The notes under the pieces: model-generated
The model's database searches: none
Seen by the model: only the letters and a program-made list of their open reading frames with translations
What the model was told of the DNA's origin: nothing
Origin: Eubacterium sp.
Lineage (GTDB): Bacteria; Bacillota; Clostridia; Lachnospirales; Lachnospiraceae
Direction: 5' to 3'
Assembly (NCBI GenBank): GCA_020844525.1
Contig: JAJGAH010000044.1
Coordinates: 1 to 10,493 of the forward strand
Length of the DNA: 10,493 nt
Part shown: positions 1-6,222 of the stretch, in pieces
How positions within the stretch are numbered: position 1 is the stretch's first letter
Layout of the letters: the number at the start of each line of letters is the position of its first letter
Position numbers and translations under genes: made by a program

Positions 1-158
1 AAGTACTAAGGTTCTTCAACGTTGCTAAAGACGTTCAGAAAAAGTCAAAACTCGCTGCATTCTGCAGCTCAGACAGTTGACTTTTTCTGAACAACGCAAA
101 ATTTCATCACCAAGTACTTCTAGCATGTCTGCAAATGTTCGAATTTCAAGACAATTTC
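1..158. repeat. Dispersed palindromic repeat, copy 1 (left-truncated or cut by window edge, with an internal insertion)
   Basis: The right arm GAATTTCAAGACAATTTC (141-158) is identical to the right arm of copy 2 at 3997-4014. The 20 bases before it (121-140, containing GCATGTCTGCAAATGTTC) also match copy 2. The start of the window (AAGTACTAAGGTTCTTC, 1-17) corresponds to the loop of copy 2 (AAGTACTACGGTTCTTC). About 103 bp not present in copy 2 separate these two blocks. The left arm, if present, would lie outside the window. Similarity to copy 2 continues weakly to the right as far as about 183. It does not code for anything recognisable. Confidence 0.75.
33..92. repeat. 16-bp perfect inverted repeat nested inside repeat copy 1
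   Basis: GTTCAGAAAAAGTCAA (33-48) and TTGACTTTTTCTGAAC (77-92) are perfect reverse complements. The 28-nt loop contains a second perfect hairpin, GCTGCA-TTC-TGCAGC (54-68). Together they form a long cruciform or RNA hairpin occupying the loop of the larger palindromic repeat. No clean run of T follows either arm outside the stem, so it is not a typical intrinsic terminator. It resembles a small palindromic insertion of the REP/MITE kind, but this is inference. Confidence 0.7.
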
Positions 159-200
159 ATAAACGCGTACCTTTTGATTCCGATAGCAGTGCATGGATCA

Positions 201-286
201 ACGCATGCATAAATGCGTATACCCTGGGTGAGGAATGAAAGATATTTATGGCATGCTTAAAAATGAGTATTCCAAAGGCTGCCATA
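201..286 (+). other. Structured non-coding segment upstream of asnB (two hairpins)
   Basis: Two hairpins precede the terminator at 310-356. One pairs ACGCAT (201-206) with ATGCGT (213-218). The other pairs TATGGCA (247-253) with TGCCATA (280-286), and the stem continues past a one-base bulge through 255-256 with 278-279. A 54-codon ORF (ATG 235, stop ending 399) crosses this stretch and the terminator. Its GAGG lies only one base from the ATG and its protein is unrecognised, so I do not call it a gene. The segment could be the 3' end of an upstream transcript, a small RNA, or a leader. I see no T-box sequence. Confidence 0.35.
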
Positions 287-309
287 TTCTTATAGAATGT
301 CAGACAGAC

Positions 310-356
310 GACAGGCAAAGATGCTTTTCAGTAAGTGTCTCGGCCTGTCTTTTTTT
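310..356 (+). terminator. Intrinsic terminator upstream of asnB
   Basis: GACAGGC (310-316) pairs with GCCTGTC (343-349) and is followed by seven T (350-356). After a 2x2 internal loop the stem continues through 319-326 with 333-340 (some G-U pairs), closing a six-base loop. This is a textbook Rho-independent terminator on the + strand. It ends whatever is transcribed from before or within 1-310 and insulates asnB, whose own promoter lies downstream. Confidence 0.85.
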
Positions 357-405
357 ACAAATGCCGTCTTTTTCAGATGAAAGATACTTATTTATTTAAA
401 TGTAT

Positions 406-451
406 GAACATGAAGAGCATGTTTTGAAGAACCTGAAGAGTATGTTTTGAA
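406..451. repeat. 23-bp direct tandem repeat (two copies) at the asnB promoter
   Basis: Positions 406-428 and 429-451 are adjacent 23-mers differing at two bases. The shared core is TGAAGAG(C/T)ATGTTTTGAA, at 411-428 and 434-451. The second copy runs into the proposed -35 hexamer at 447-452, so the repeat sits where a regulator bound in tandem would affect asnB transcription. It may be an operator pair or simple slippage; sequence alone cannot decide. Confidence 0.7.
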
Positions 452-474
452 TTTGAAAAATTGCGGTGTAATAT
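447..474 (+). promoter_or_regulatory. Putative sigma-A promoter of asnB
   Basis: TTGAAT (447-452) and TAATAT (469-474) are separated by 16 bases, each matching consensus at four of six positions. The predicted transcription start near 481 leaves a leader of only about 18 nt, containing the AGAGGATGAG ribosome binding site. The promoter lies after the terminator at 310-356. Confidence 0.5.
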
Positions 475-498
475 TTAAGAAAGAAAGAGGATGAGATT

Positions 499-2085
499 AT
501 GTGCAGTATACTAGCGTATTGCGGAGAAGGCGGATCAGAAGAAGCCCTGGCAAAAGCACTGAGAAAAACCACCTCACGTGGTCCGGATGCTTCCAGGCTG
601 ATCAATACGAATAAGGGCTTTCTCGGCTTTAATCGACTGTCCATCATGGGCCTTACACCGGAAGGAATGCAGCCTTTTGAGATGAATGGTAATTACTGCG
701 TATGTAATGGTGAGATTTACGGATTTCGTCCTCTGAAGGAGGAGCTTGTCAGAAAGGGATATACCTTCCGTTCGGACAGCGATTGTGAGATTCTGCTCCC
801 GCTTTACAAGGAGCATGGCGTGGATATGTTCAGGATGCTGGACGCAGAGTTTGCGCTTGTGATTTACGACGCAGATGCTGACGAATATATCGCAGCCAGA
901 GACCCGATCGGTATCCGGCCTTTGTATTATGGCTATGACAGCCGCCATGTTATTCTGTTCGCTTCTGAGCCGAAGAACCTGATCGGTCTGTGTGACAAGA
1001 TTTATCCCTTCCCTCCGGGTACTTATTACAAGGATGGAGAGTTCCACACCTATCACGACCCTGCGAAGGTGGATGGCAAGTACAGTCATGATGATCCGGA
1101 CACCATCAGCAGAAATATTCATGACAAGCTGGTGGAGGGTGTCCGCAAGCGTCTGGATTCCGATACTCCGGTGGGATTCCTGCTCTCCGGTGGCCTGGAT
1201 TCTTCTCTTGTATGTGGTATTGCGGCAAAAATGCTGGACAAGCCGCTTGAAACCTTTGCCATTGGTATGGATATTGATGCCATCGATCTGAAGTATGCAA
1301 GAGAAGTTGCGGAATACATTCACAGCAACCATCACGAGGTCATTATCTCAAGGGACGATGTCATTGCGGCCCTGGATCCGGTCATTGCGGCGCTTGGAAC
1401 CTATGATATCACGACCGTTCGTGCCTCTGTCGGCATGTATCTGGTCTGCAAGTGGATTCACGAGCACACAGATATCCGTGTAATTCTTACCGGTGAGATT
1501 TCAGATGAGCTTTTTGGCTACAAGTACACTGACTTCGCTCCGAATGCGGAGGCATTCCAGAAGGAGGCGGAGAAGAGAATTCATGAGATCAATGTCTATG
1601 ATGTGCTTCGTGCCGACCGCTGCATCTCTGTAAATTCCCTGGAGGCACGTGTACCCTTCGGCGATCTGGATTTTGTGGATTATGTGATGCATATTGATCC
1701 GGCAAAGAAGATGAACACCTACGGAATCGGAAAGTATCTTCTGCGTCATGCCTTTGAAAAGGATGCCTGCATCCCGCACAGTATCCTGATGCGTGAGAAG
1801 GCGGCCTTCTCTGATGCAGTTGGACATTCTCTGCGGAACGATATCATTGATTATGCAAACAGCTGTTACACTGATGAGGAGTTTCAGGAAAAGATCAAGA
1901 AATACACCTATGTGCAGCCGTTCACCAAGGAATCTCTTCTGTATCGTGAGATCTTTGAGAAGTACTATCCGAACCAGGATCAGCTGATCCCGGCATACTG
2001 GATGCCGAACAAGGAGTGGGAGGGCTGTGACGTGGACGACCCATCCGCCCGTGTGCTTTCCAACTACGGTGCTTCCGGCGTGTGA
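499..2085 (+). CDS. asnB: Asparagine synthase B (glutamine-hydrolysing)
   Basis: Cytosolic enzyme that makes asparagine from aspartate, ATP and glutamine. Residue 2 is Cys (MCSILAY), the N-terminal nucleophile of class II glutamine amidotransferases once Met is removed. The glutaminase domain (about 1-190) carries FLGFNRLSIM (41-50), NGEIYG (70-75) and DPIGIRPLYYG (135-145). The synthetase domain has the ATP-pyrophosphatase P-loop SGGLDSS (230-236), GEISDELFGYKY (332-343) and the DRCISVNSLEARVPFGD stretch (373-389). Its 528 residues are close to the usual 520-555, so it looks complete. The start is set by Cys2 and by AGAGGATGAG about 5 bases upstream. It has its own promoter and a strong terminator, so it is probably monocistronic. 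Many clostridial asn genes are T-box controlled, but no T-box motif is visible here; a 23-bp tandem repeat at the promoter is the only regulatory hint. Confidence 0.96.
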   Translation: MCSILAYCGEGGSEEALAKALRKTTSRGPDASRLINTNKGFLGFNRLSIMGLTPEGMQPFEMNGNYCVCNGEIYGFRPLKEELVRKGYTFRSDSDCEILLPLYKEHGVDMFRMLDAEFALVIYDADADEYIAARDPIGIRPLYYGYDSRHVILFASEPKNLIGLCDKIYPFPPGTYYKDGEFHTYHDPAKVDGKYSHDDPDTISRNIHDKLVEGVRKRLDSDTPVGFLLSGGLDSSLVCGIAAKMLDKPLETFAIGMDIDAIDLKYAREVAEYIHSNHHEVIISRDDVIAALDPVIAALGTYDITTVRASVGMYLVCKWIHEHTDIRVILTGEISDELFGYKYTDFAPNAEAFQKEAEKRIHEINVYDVLRADRCISVNSLEARVPFGDLDFVDYVMHIDPAKKMNTYGIGKYLLRHAFEKDACIPHSILMREKAAFSDAVGHSLRNDIIDYANSCYTDEEFQEKIKKYTYVQPFTKESLLYREIFEKYYPNQDQLIPAYWMPNKEWEGCDVDDPSARVLSNYGASGV

Positions 2086-2179
2086 TTGCAGGTAAATCGT
2101 ATATGGCGCCTGTGATGAATGCTTGCAAATAAGTTTTTGCGATTTGAAAGTGCACAACTAAATCCATAGGTTCACCAGA

Positions 2180-2207
2180 AAAGCGTGCCCGTGAGGGCAC
2201 GCTTTTG
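2180..2207 (+). terminator. Intrinsic terminator of asnB
   Basis: AAAAGCGTGCCC (2180-2191) and GGGCACGCTTTT (2196-2207) form a perfect 12-bp stem with a GTGA tetraloop, starting 94 bases after the asnB stop. The flanking A and T runs give it symmetry, so it could work in both directions, although only four T follow on the + strand. Confidence 0.9.
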
Positions 2208-2215
2208 TACGCTCT

Positions 2216-2244
2216 TGCACAAAAGAAGGGAAAAGAGTACAATT
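2216..2244 (+). promoter_or_regulatory. Putative sigma-A promoter of the PucR-type regulator gene
   Basis: TTGCAC (2216-2221), a 17-base spacer and TACAAT (2239-2244) lie right after the asnB terminator. The -10 matches consensus at five of six positions. The predicted start near 2251 gives a leader of about 97 nt with no obvious riboswitch. The same TTGCAC -35 appears in the proposed lipoprotein promoter at 5552-5547. Confidence 0.55.
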
Positions 2245-2347
2245 TTGCTGAAATGGGAAAACAGAGATTTTTCAATAACGGAACAGGAGCACGGATTTCA
2301 TGAGACAGCTGTGTTCTTCTTCAGGATAAGATAACGGGGCGCTTACA

Positions 2348-3841
2348 ATGAAATTAAGCATGTGGATGATTGCAAACCGGCTGGCACCGCTTATGGATAT
2401 ACGCGCGAGCATTCATGAGGATGCAAAGCCTATTTTGAACAGTGCGAGGCTTGCGTATGCGACGAACTGTGTGCATGTGTTTGCGGAAAAAGACTATGTG
2501 GTCTACGAGGGTGAGGGCGGAGACCGCATCAAAATTTATAATCTGAGTGTTCTGGAGGCCTTTGAAATTCTTCAGGGCGTTTTTGATTACTATCAGGACT
2601 GGGAGCTGCGGATGGAGGAGGATGTCCGGAAGGGTGATTTCAAGGATATTATCGAACAGACAGAATTCATTTTCAGGAATCCTCTTCTGATTACGGACAG
2701 CAATACCAAGGTGCTGGCAATGAGCAGGGTGGATGACCTTGAGACAATGGATTCCGAATGGCAGTATATTGCCCGGTATGGCTATTCCTCACTGAACAGC
2801 ATCTACCAGATCGAATATGATGAGCTTGAGCCTGGAAACAAGGAGGGCTGCGCCCGTTTTCACTGGAAGCAGAATGTGGAGAATGCCAATCCGTTCCATG
2901 GAATTTCAAAGACCCTGTATTTTGGTGGTGTTGAGTGCGGCAGAGTTTCGGTCGTTGAGAGGAACCGGAAGACCAATGCTGGTGATGTGCAGCTGCTGCA
3001 GAGGCTCGGGCAGATTCTGCAGCCATATGTCGGTATTCAGGCACGCAGACAGGAAAAGCCGGAAAATCCGATGTATGATTATCTGTTTGAACAGTCCTGG
3101 AATCAGGAGGCACTCGACAGGCAGCTGTCACGCTTTGGATGGACAGAGGATGAGAATTTCCAGATCGTTCTGCTGGACCCGGTAGGAATGGAGAACGGCA
3201 TGGACCATGCCAAGGCACAGAATGTAATAGCCAATGCCATCATGCACAATTTTCCGGCATGTCTGGTGCTGCAGAAGGGACCCGATGTGGTGATTCTGAC
3301 CAACCGGAACCTGTACAGGGACAGGGTGTTTCAGACTTTTCTGGTTTCCTTTACAGAGCAGAATTCTATCTACAGCAGCTTCAGTCTGCAGGTGCGCGGA
3401 CTTGAAAATCTGCGGTCACTCTATAAGCAGGCAAGCTATGCTATGCAGGAGGGACGAAGGGATAAGAGGCTGGCAGAGGAGGACGATCTTTTCCGCCATC
3501 TTCTCCGGTTTACCAGTTATGCGAGCCGGTACATCATCGAGATGCCGGACTGGAAGGACAAGATCTGTGCCTGTCATCCGGCGGTGGTGCATTTCTGGGA
3601 GCTGAAGGTCAGGAAGGGAAAATCCGAGCCATTTGATACCCTGAAGACATTCCTTGAGAGCGAGCGCTCCATACAGAGAACGGCAACAGAAATGTATGCC
3701 CACAGAAATACGATTACGTACCGGCTTGGAAAAATTCAGAGCACGCTGAAGGAGGATCTGGATGACCCTGCCATCAGGCAGTATCTGCTGCTATCGATGA
3801 TGATTCTGGAGATGCAGCAGGAAAAGAATGAGAGAAAGTAA
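2348..3841 (+). CDS. PucR/CdaR-family transcriptional regulator
   Basis: Cytosolic DNA-binding regulator of 497 residues. The C-terminal segment, about 435-490 (FLESERSIQRTATEMYAHRN followed by TITYRLGKI), is the helix-turn-helix of the PucR C-terminal family, with the typical 'AHRNTITYRLGKI' recognition helix and a following LLLSMMIL helix. The middle (about 245-400, DYLFEQSWN onward) fits the degenerate GGDEF-like domain of CdaR-type regulators. Around residues 105-130 (IIEQTEFIFRNPLLITDSNT) is a PAS/GAF-like sensing segment. No membrane helix is visible. The ribosome binding site is weak (GGGG about 9 bases upstream of ATG 2348). In-frame ATGs at 2360 and 2366 are alternatives. It is monocistronic with its own promoter. 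Ligand and targets cannot be read from the sequence; neighbours offer no clear regulon. Known family members respond to purine, sugar-acid or amino-acid signals. Confidence 0.88.
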   Translation: MKLSMWMIANRLAPLMDIRASIHEDAKPILNSARLAYATNCVHVFAEKDYVVYEGEGGDRIKIYNLSVLEAFEILQGVFDYYQDWELRMEEDVRKGDFKDIIEQTEFIFRNPLLITDSNTKVLAMSRVDDLETMDSEWQYIARYGYSSLNSIYQIEYDELEPGNKEGCARFHWKQNVENANPFHGISKTLYFGGVECGRVSVVERNRKTNAGDVQLLQRLGQILQPYVGIQARRQEKPENPMYDYLFEQSWNQEALDRQLSRFGWTEDENFQIVLLDPVGMENGMDHAKAQNVIANAIMHNFPACLVLQKGPDVVILTNRNLYRDRVFQTFLVSFTEQNSIYSSFSLQVRGLENLRSLYKQASYAMQEGRRDKRLAEEDDLFRHLLRFTSYASRYIIEMPDWKDKICACHPAVVHFWELKVRKGKSEPFDTLKTFLESERSIQRTATEMYAHRNTITYRLGKIQSTLKEDLDDPAIRQYLLLSMMILEMQQEKNERK

Positions 3842-3921
3842 CGGGTGTGCTGTCATAGCAGATCCGATTATTCAGAAGCTGATAGATTGTTATAATATTG
3901 TGGTCAAAAATATATGCTCAT

Positions 3922-4014
3922 GAAATTGTCTTGAAATTCTCACGGTTTCGACAAGCAAGAAGTACTACGGTTCTTCTGGCATGTCTGCAAATGTTCGAAT
4001 TTCAAGACAATTTC
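3922..4014. repeat. Dispersed palindromic repeat, copy 2 (complete, 93 bp)
   Basis: Perfect 18-bp terminal inverted repeats, GAAATTGTCTTGAAATTC (3922-3939) and GAATTTCAAGACAATTTC (3997-4014). The inner part also pairs: GACAAGCAAGAAG (3950-3962) faces CTTCTGGCATGTC (3973-3985) with two mismatches, so the whole 93 bp folds as one long imperfect hairpin with a short loop. It lies 81 bases after the regulator stop and 43 bases before the lipoprotein stop, between convergent genes. It has no adjacent T-run on either strand, but so long a hairpin could still affect 3' ends. I see no clear target-site duplication. It has no coding capacity, so if mobile it would depend on a transposase supplied elsewhere. 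Confidence 0.85.
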
Positions 4015-4056
4015 TAAATACTTACCCTTCGATTATGGTATGTCAGTGTAATAGGT

Positions 4057-5460
4057 TCAGGATTCTGTCTGTCCGTCCGTGGTCCCACCACCATCAGTGG
4101 TTGTGCTGCCTGGTGTCTGGGGTGTATCTGCGCCGGATCCGGAGCCGCCACCCGAACTATCGTCTGTAGCCGTGCCGGATGATCCACCGCCATTATTTCC
4201 GGAATCATCACCACCGCCACCTGATGGAGTGTCGGAGGATCCGGAGTCAGAGGTGCCTGACCCGGAACCGCCTGCATTGGAATCCTGTGCGCTGCCACCG
4301 CCGGACTGGCTGGTGTTCTGACTTGCTTGTGAACCGGACCCTGATCCGCTTTGACTGGTTTCGGGGGAAGCGGAATTCGTTCCGCTCTGGCTATTTCCGG
4401 ATCCGGAGTCTGAAGGCGCGTCGTAGGACTGTCCCTGATAGGCAGAGGCGTCGTAATTATTATAGTAGCTGCCTGAACTGTCCCCGTTGTTCTGCCACTG
4501 GTTGTAAGAGTAGTTGGAAGTATCCTGACGGCTGCTGAGAATCTTCTGGTAGTTTTCCGATGAGGTATCTGCCTTGCTGGCGTCATCAGTATCTGTTTTA
4601 CTGGTGTCAAGCGTTGTCTTCTGCACGCCATTTTCATTCATCAGCACAACAGAGTACTGTCCGGTTTCCTGGAAATAGGACTCGTACTGTGACGCGTCAC
4701 GCACAACGATGCCGGAAAGCGGGTCACTTACGACAACGGTATTTGCATCCTCATCATATCCGCAAAGCACCATGCAATGTTCGTTCTGGTACCAGGTGTA
4801 GGTATATCCATTGTAATCGTAGGTCTGAGAAGTCGGTATTGGATCTGACATGTACATGGTGCCCCAGATCACTACCGGGTATCCGGCGTCCACTACCTTG
4901 TACAGATCAGAGAGAGAGGTACCAGAGGTGTTGAACACTGCAATATCCAGGTTCTGCTCTTTTATATATTTTTCTGCTGCATTGACAATGCCGGCTGCAA
5001 AAACACCAGCTCCGCTGTCAGTATGCGGGTCACCTGCATACTGATAGGCGAGGTTATTACCGTATTCCAGATACTGTTCAGCGATATCTGTCTTGTTCAG
5101 GCTGCAGCCCAGGGAATTCAGGGCAATGGTCAGTGCGACGGATTCGCAGCCTGTGGGCAGCTCCGGGTTCTGGAGCATCTCCGGCACATCCAGCACAGCC
5201 TGGTGGTCATTCAAATCCGAGGACAGGATTTTGGTCAGCTCTTCTTTTGCCGTGTCTGTGGACCATGGTTCATCCGTACCAACAGAGTCATCTCCGGAAC
5301 CTGACAGCACAGAAGCCGTATCGGATGAACTTGTTACGTTCTTTAAGCGGGTCATCTGTGATGCCTCTGAAGCGGAAGTGGAAGAACCACAGCCGGCAGT
5401 CAGCATAGCCGCAAGTGAACACGCAAGGATCATTGCTGTAAATGGATGTTTGGATTTCAT
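4057..5460 (-). CDS. Lipoprotein with C39-like peptidase domain and Ser/Gly-rich C-terminal tail
   Basis: Predicted exported, lipid-anchored protein of 467 residues. The N-terminus has a basic start (MKSKH), a hydrophobic stretch and a lipobox ending TAGC with Cys24 as lipidation site. Residues about 83-275 look like a C39_2-type papain-fold peptidase: LPTGCESVALTIALNSLGC with candidate nucleophile Cys105, YPVVIWGTMYM (194-204), EHCMVLCGYD with candidate His228, and VVVSDPLSG with candidate Asp246. From about 312 the protein becomes low complexity: a Tyr/Asn/Gln-rich part (317-346), then Ser/Gly/Asp/Thr-rich to the end, without an LPXTG sorting signal or membrane helix. The start is supported by AGGAAAGG six bases upstream. 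It is monocistronic and convergent with the regulator gene. The substrate is unknown; a cell-surface cysteine peptidase is likely, but a non-catalytic role is possible. Confidence 0.85.
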   Translation of the reverse strand: MKSKHPFTAMILACSLAAMLTAGCGSSTSASEASQMTRLKNVTSSSDTASVLSGSGDDSVGTDEPWSTDTAKEELTKILSSDLNDHQAVLDVPEMLQNPELPTGCESVALTIALNSLGCSLNKTDIAEQYLEYGNNLAYQYAGDPHTDSGAGVFAAGIVNAAEKYIKEQNLDIAVFNTSGTSLSDLYKVVDAGYPVVIWGTMYMSDPIPTSQTYDYNGYTYTWYQNEHCMVLCGYDEDANTVVVSDPLSGIVVRDASQYESYFQETGQYSVVLMNENGVQKTTLDTSKTDTDDASKADTSSENYQKILSSRQDTSNYSYNQWQNNGDSSGSYYNNYDASAYQGQSYDAPSDSGSGNSQSGTNSASPETSQSGSGSGSQASQNTSQSGGGSAQDSNAGGSGSGTSDSGSSDTPSGGGGDDSGNNGGGSSGTATDDSSGGGSGSGADTPQTPGSTTTDGGGTTDGQTES

Positions 5461-5480
5461 AAGAGCCCTTTCCTGGTATC

Positions 5481-5604
5481 AAAAGTCTGTGTGTATCTTG
5501 TGCAGAATAAAAAAGTCTGTGCATATTATACAGAATAAAAAAGTCTGTGCAAATCTTATGTAAACAAATCTTAAGGATTCCTTTACATTTCTAGCACAGA
5601 CTTT
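5481..5604. repeat. Repeated GCACAGACTTT boxes around the lipoprotein promoter
   Basis: Read on the minus strand, the 20-mer GCACAGACTTTTTTATTCTG occurs twice exactly (5550-5531 and 5522-5503), 28 bp apart. A shorter copy, CACAGACTTTT, is at 5491-5481. A fourth copy, GCACAGACTTT, lies in the opposite orientation on the plus strand at 5594-5604. The first minus-strand copy covers part of the -35 and the whole spacer of the proposed lipoprotein promoter, and the second lies just past the -10. Spacing of 28-30 bp places the sites nearly three helical turns apart. This arrangement looks like a multi-site operator, though no regulator can be assigned. AAATCTTA is also repeated, at 5551-5558 and 5566-5573. 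Confidence 0.6.
5525..5552 (-). promoter_or_regulatory. Putative sigma-A promoter of the lipoprotein gene
   Basis: On the minus strand, TTGCAC (5552-5547), a 16-base spacer and a perfect TATAAT (5530-5525) precede the lipoprotein start by about 65 bases. The predicted transcript start is near 5518. The repeated GCACAGACTTT boxes overlie this promoter. Confidence 0.6.
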
Positions 5605-5674
5605 CCCTTATGACAAGCAAAAAGGCCAATATGATTTATGAAAAAAATGTGAATTGCAGATTTCGTCCAGCGGA

Positions 5675-5842
5675 TCACATATTCCAGACTGTTGTGAAGA
5701 ACAGGACTAAAAACGTGAGACAGGACAGACGGACCAGAATAGAGACTCTCCACCGCTTTGACATATCACGGAATGATTTTAATTTCAGTTTATATTTATT
5801 TGAATGAACTGTGTTCGCAGAATGGGCTATCATGTTCTCCAT
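5675..5842 (-). CDS. Possible small hydrophobic protein (55 aa)
   Basis: Unrecognised. On the minus strand, AGAGGAG sits eight bases upstream of ATG 5842, a better ribosome binding site than several larger genes here have. The frame gives 55 residues: a polar N-terminal half (MENMIAHSANTVHSNKYKLK), a basic patch (KSFRDMSKRWR, 22-32) and a hydrophobic C-terminal segment (VSILVRLSCLTFLVLFFTTV, 33-52) long enough for one membrane span, interrupted by one Arg. The frame stays open upstream as far as 5914, but the internal ATG with the good Shine-Dalgarno is preferred. I see no convincing promoter and no terminator. It could be a small membrane protein, a type I toxin-like peptide, or a chance ORF in a gene-poor interval. 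Confidence 0.35.
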   Translation of the reverse strand: MENMIAHSANTVHSNKYKLKLKSFRDMSKRWRVSILVRLSCLTFLVLFFTTVWNM

Positions 5843-6073
5843 AGAACCTTCTCCTCTCACTTTGTATTGCAGGCAGCTTTTATAACTGAGGGTAATCTGC
5901 TGCTTCCTTATCATCCCTATATTTTAGGACCACGCAGAATTCCGTACCATCACGGCACGGATAAATCTGCGTTAAGGGAACGTAAAAAACTTGCCGTTAA
6001 AAGACCTTTCATGCAGGGAGTTCCTTATTTGTCTGTATCATTCGATAATTAAATTATGCATGTCAGAGGACTG
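5843..6073. other. Gene-poor interval without recognisable content
   Basis: Together with the small ORF this belongs to a stretch of about 940 bp (5461-6399) lacking a large gene. Short open frames exist on both strands (plus 5610-5807 and 5804-6052), but none has a ribosome binding site or a recognisable protein. I see no transposase remnant, RNA gene or terminator. It may be decayed coding sequence. Confidence 0.4.
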
Positions 6074-6141
6074 CATGAAAAATGCCTTCCCGGTACATCA
6101 CCGAACCACATGAGAAGTGCCTTCCCGGAACATGAATGAAC
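6074..6141. repeat. Two-copy direct repeat, 35-bp period, upstream of the mutase promoter
   Basis: Copies at 6074-6106 and 6109-6141 match at 27 of 33 positions, sharing the exact core TGCCTTCCCGG followed by ACAT one base later. The second copy ends 46 bases before the -35 of the mutase promoter, a position compatible with an activator-binding region, though it may equally be a decayed duplication. Confidence 0.6.
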
Positions 6142-6187
6142 TGCAACATGCAGGTCCGGTTCTGAAAGGTCATGCGCCTGGCTGTGC

Positions 6188-6216
6188 TTGACAATACTTA
6201 TAAAATTCAGTATGAT
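6188..6216 (+). promoter_or_regulatory. Strong sigma-A promoter of the phosphohexomutase gene
   Basis: A perfect TTGACA (6188-6193), a 17-base spacer and TATGAT (6211-6216, five of six). This is the best promoter in the window. The predicted start is near 6223. Confidence 0.8.
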
Positions 6217-6222
6217 GATTTT

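Noticed and set aside
235..399. A 54-codon ORF considered as a leader peptide or attenuator for asnB
   Set aside because: GAGG is only one base from the ATG, there is no run of Asn or Gln codons, and the asnB promoter lies downstream of the terminator, so classic attenuation does not fit.
160..498. T-box riboswitch upstream of asnB
   Set aside because: Looked for the conserved AGGGTGG-ACCGCG T-box and did not find it; TGGGTGAGG at 226-234 is only a superficial match.
574..1335. A 253-codon antisense frame inside asnB
   Set aside because: Shadow of asnB codon bias; the asnB frame carries every catalytic motif.
3922..4014. Palindromic repeat copy 2 as a bidirectional intrinsic terminator for the convergent genes
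   Set aside because: The stem is AT-rich and no T-run directly follows on either strand, and related sequence occurs where no gene end is visible (copy 1). A dispersed repeat explains it better.
4014..4637. Pro/Thr/Arg-rich frames on both strands over the lipoprotein tail (minus 4014-4637, plus 4079-4538)
   Set aside because: These are frame shadows of the Ser/Gly-rich repeat-like coding sequence; the lipoprotein frame is continuous from a lipobox start.
5610..6052. Two plus-strand ORFs of 65 and 82 codons in the gene-poor interval
   Set aside because: Neither has a ribosome binding site, promoter or recognisable protein, and the first overlaps the better-supported minus-strand small ORF.
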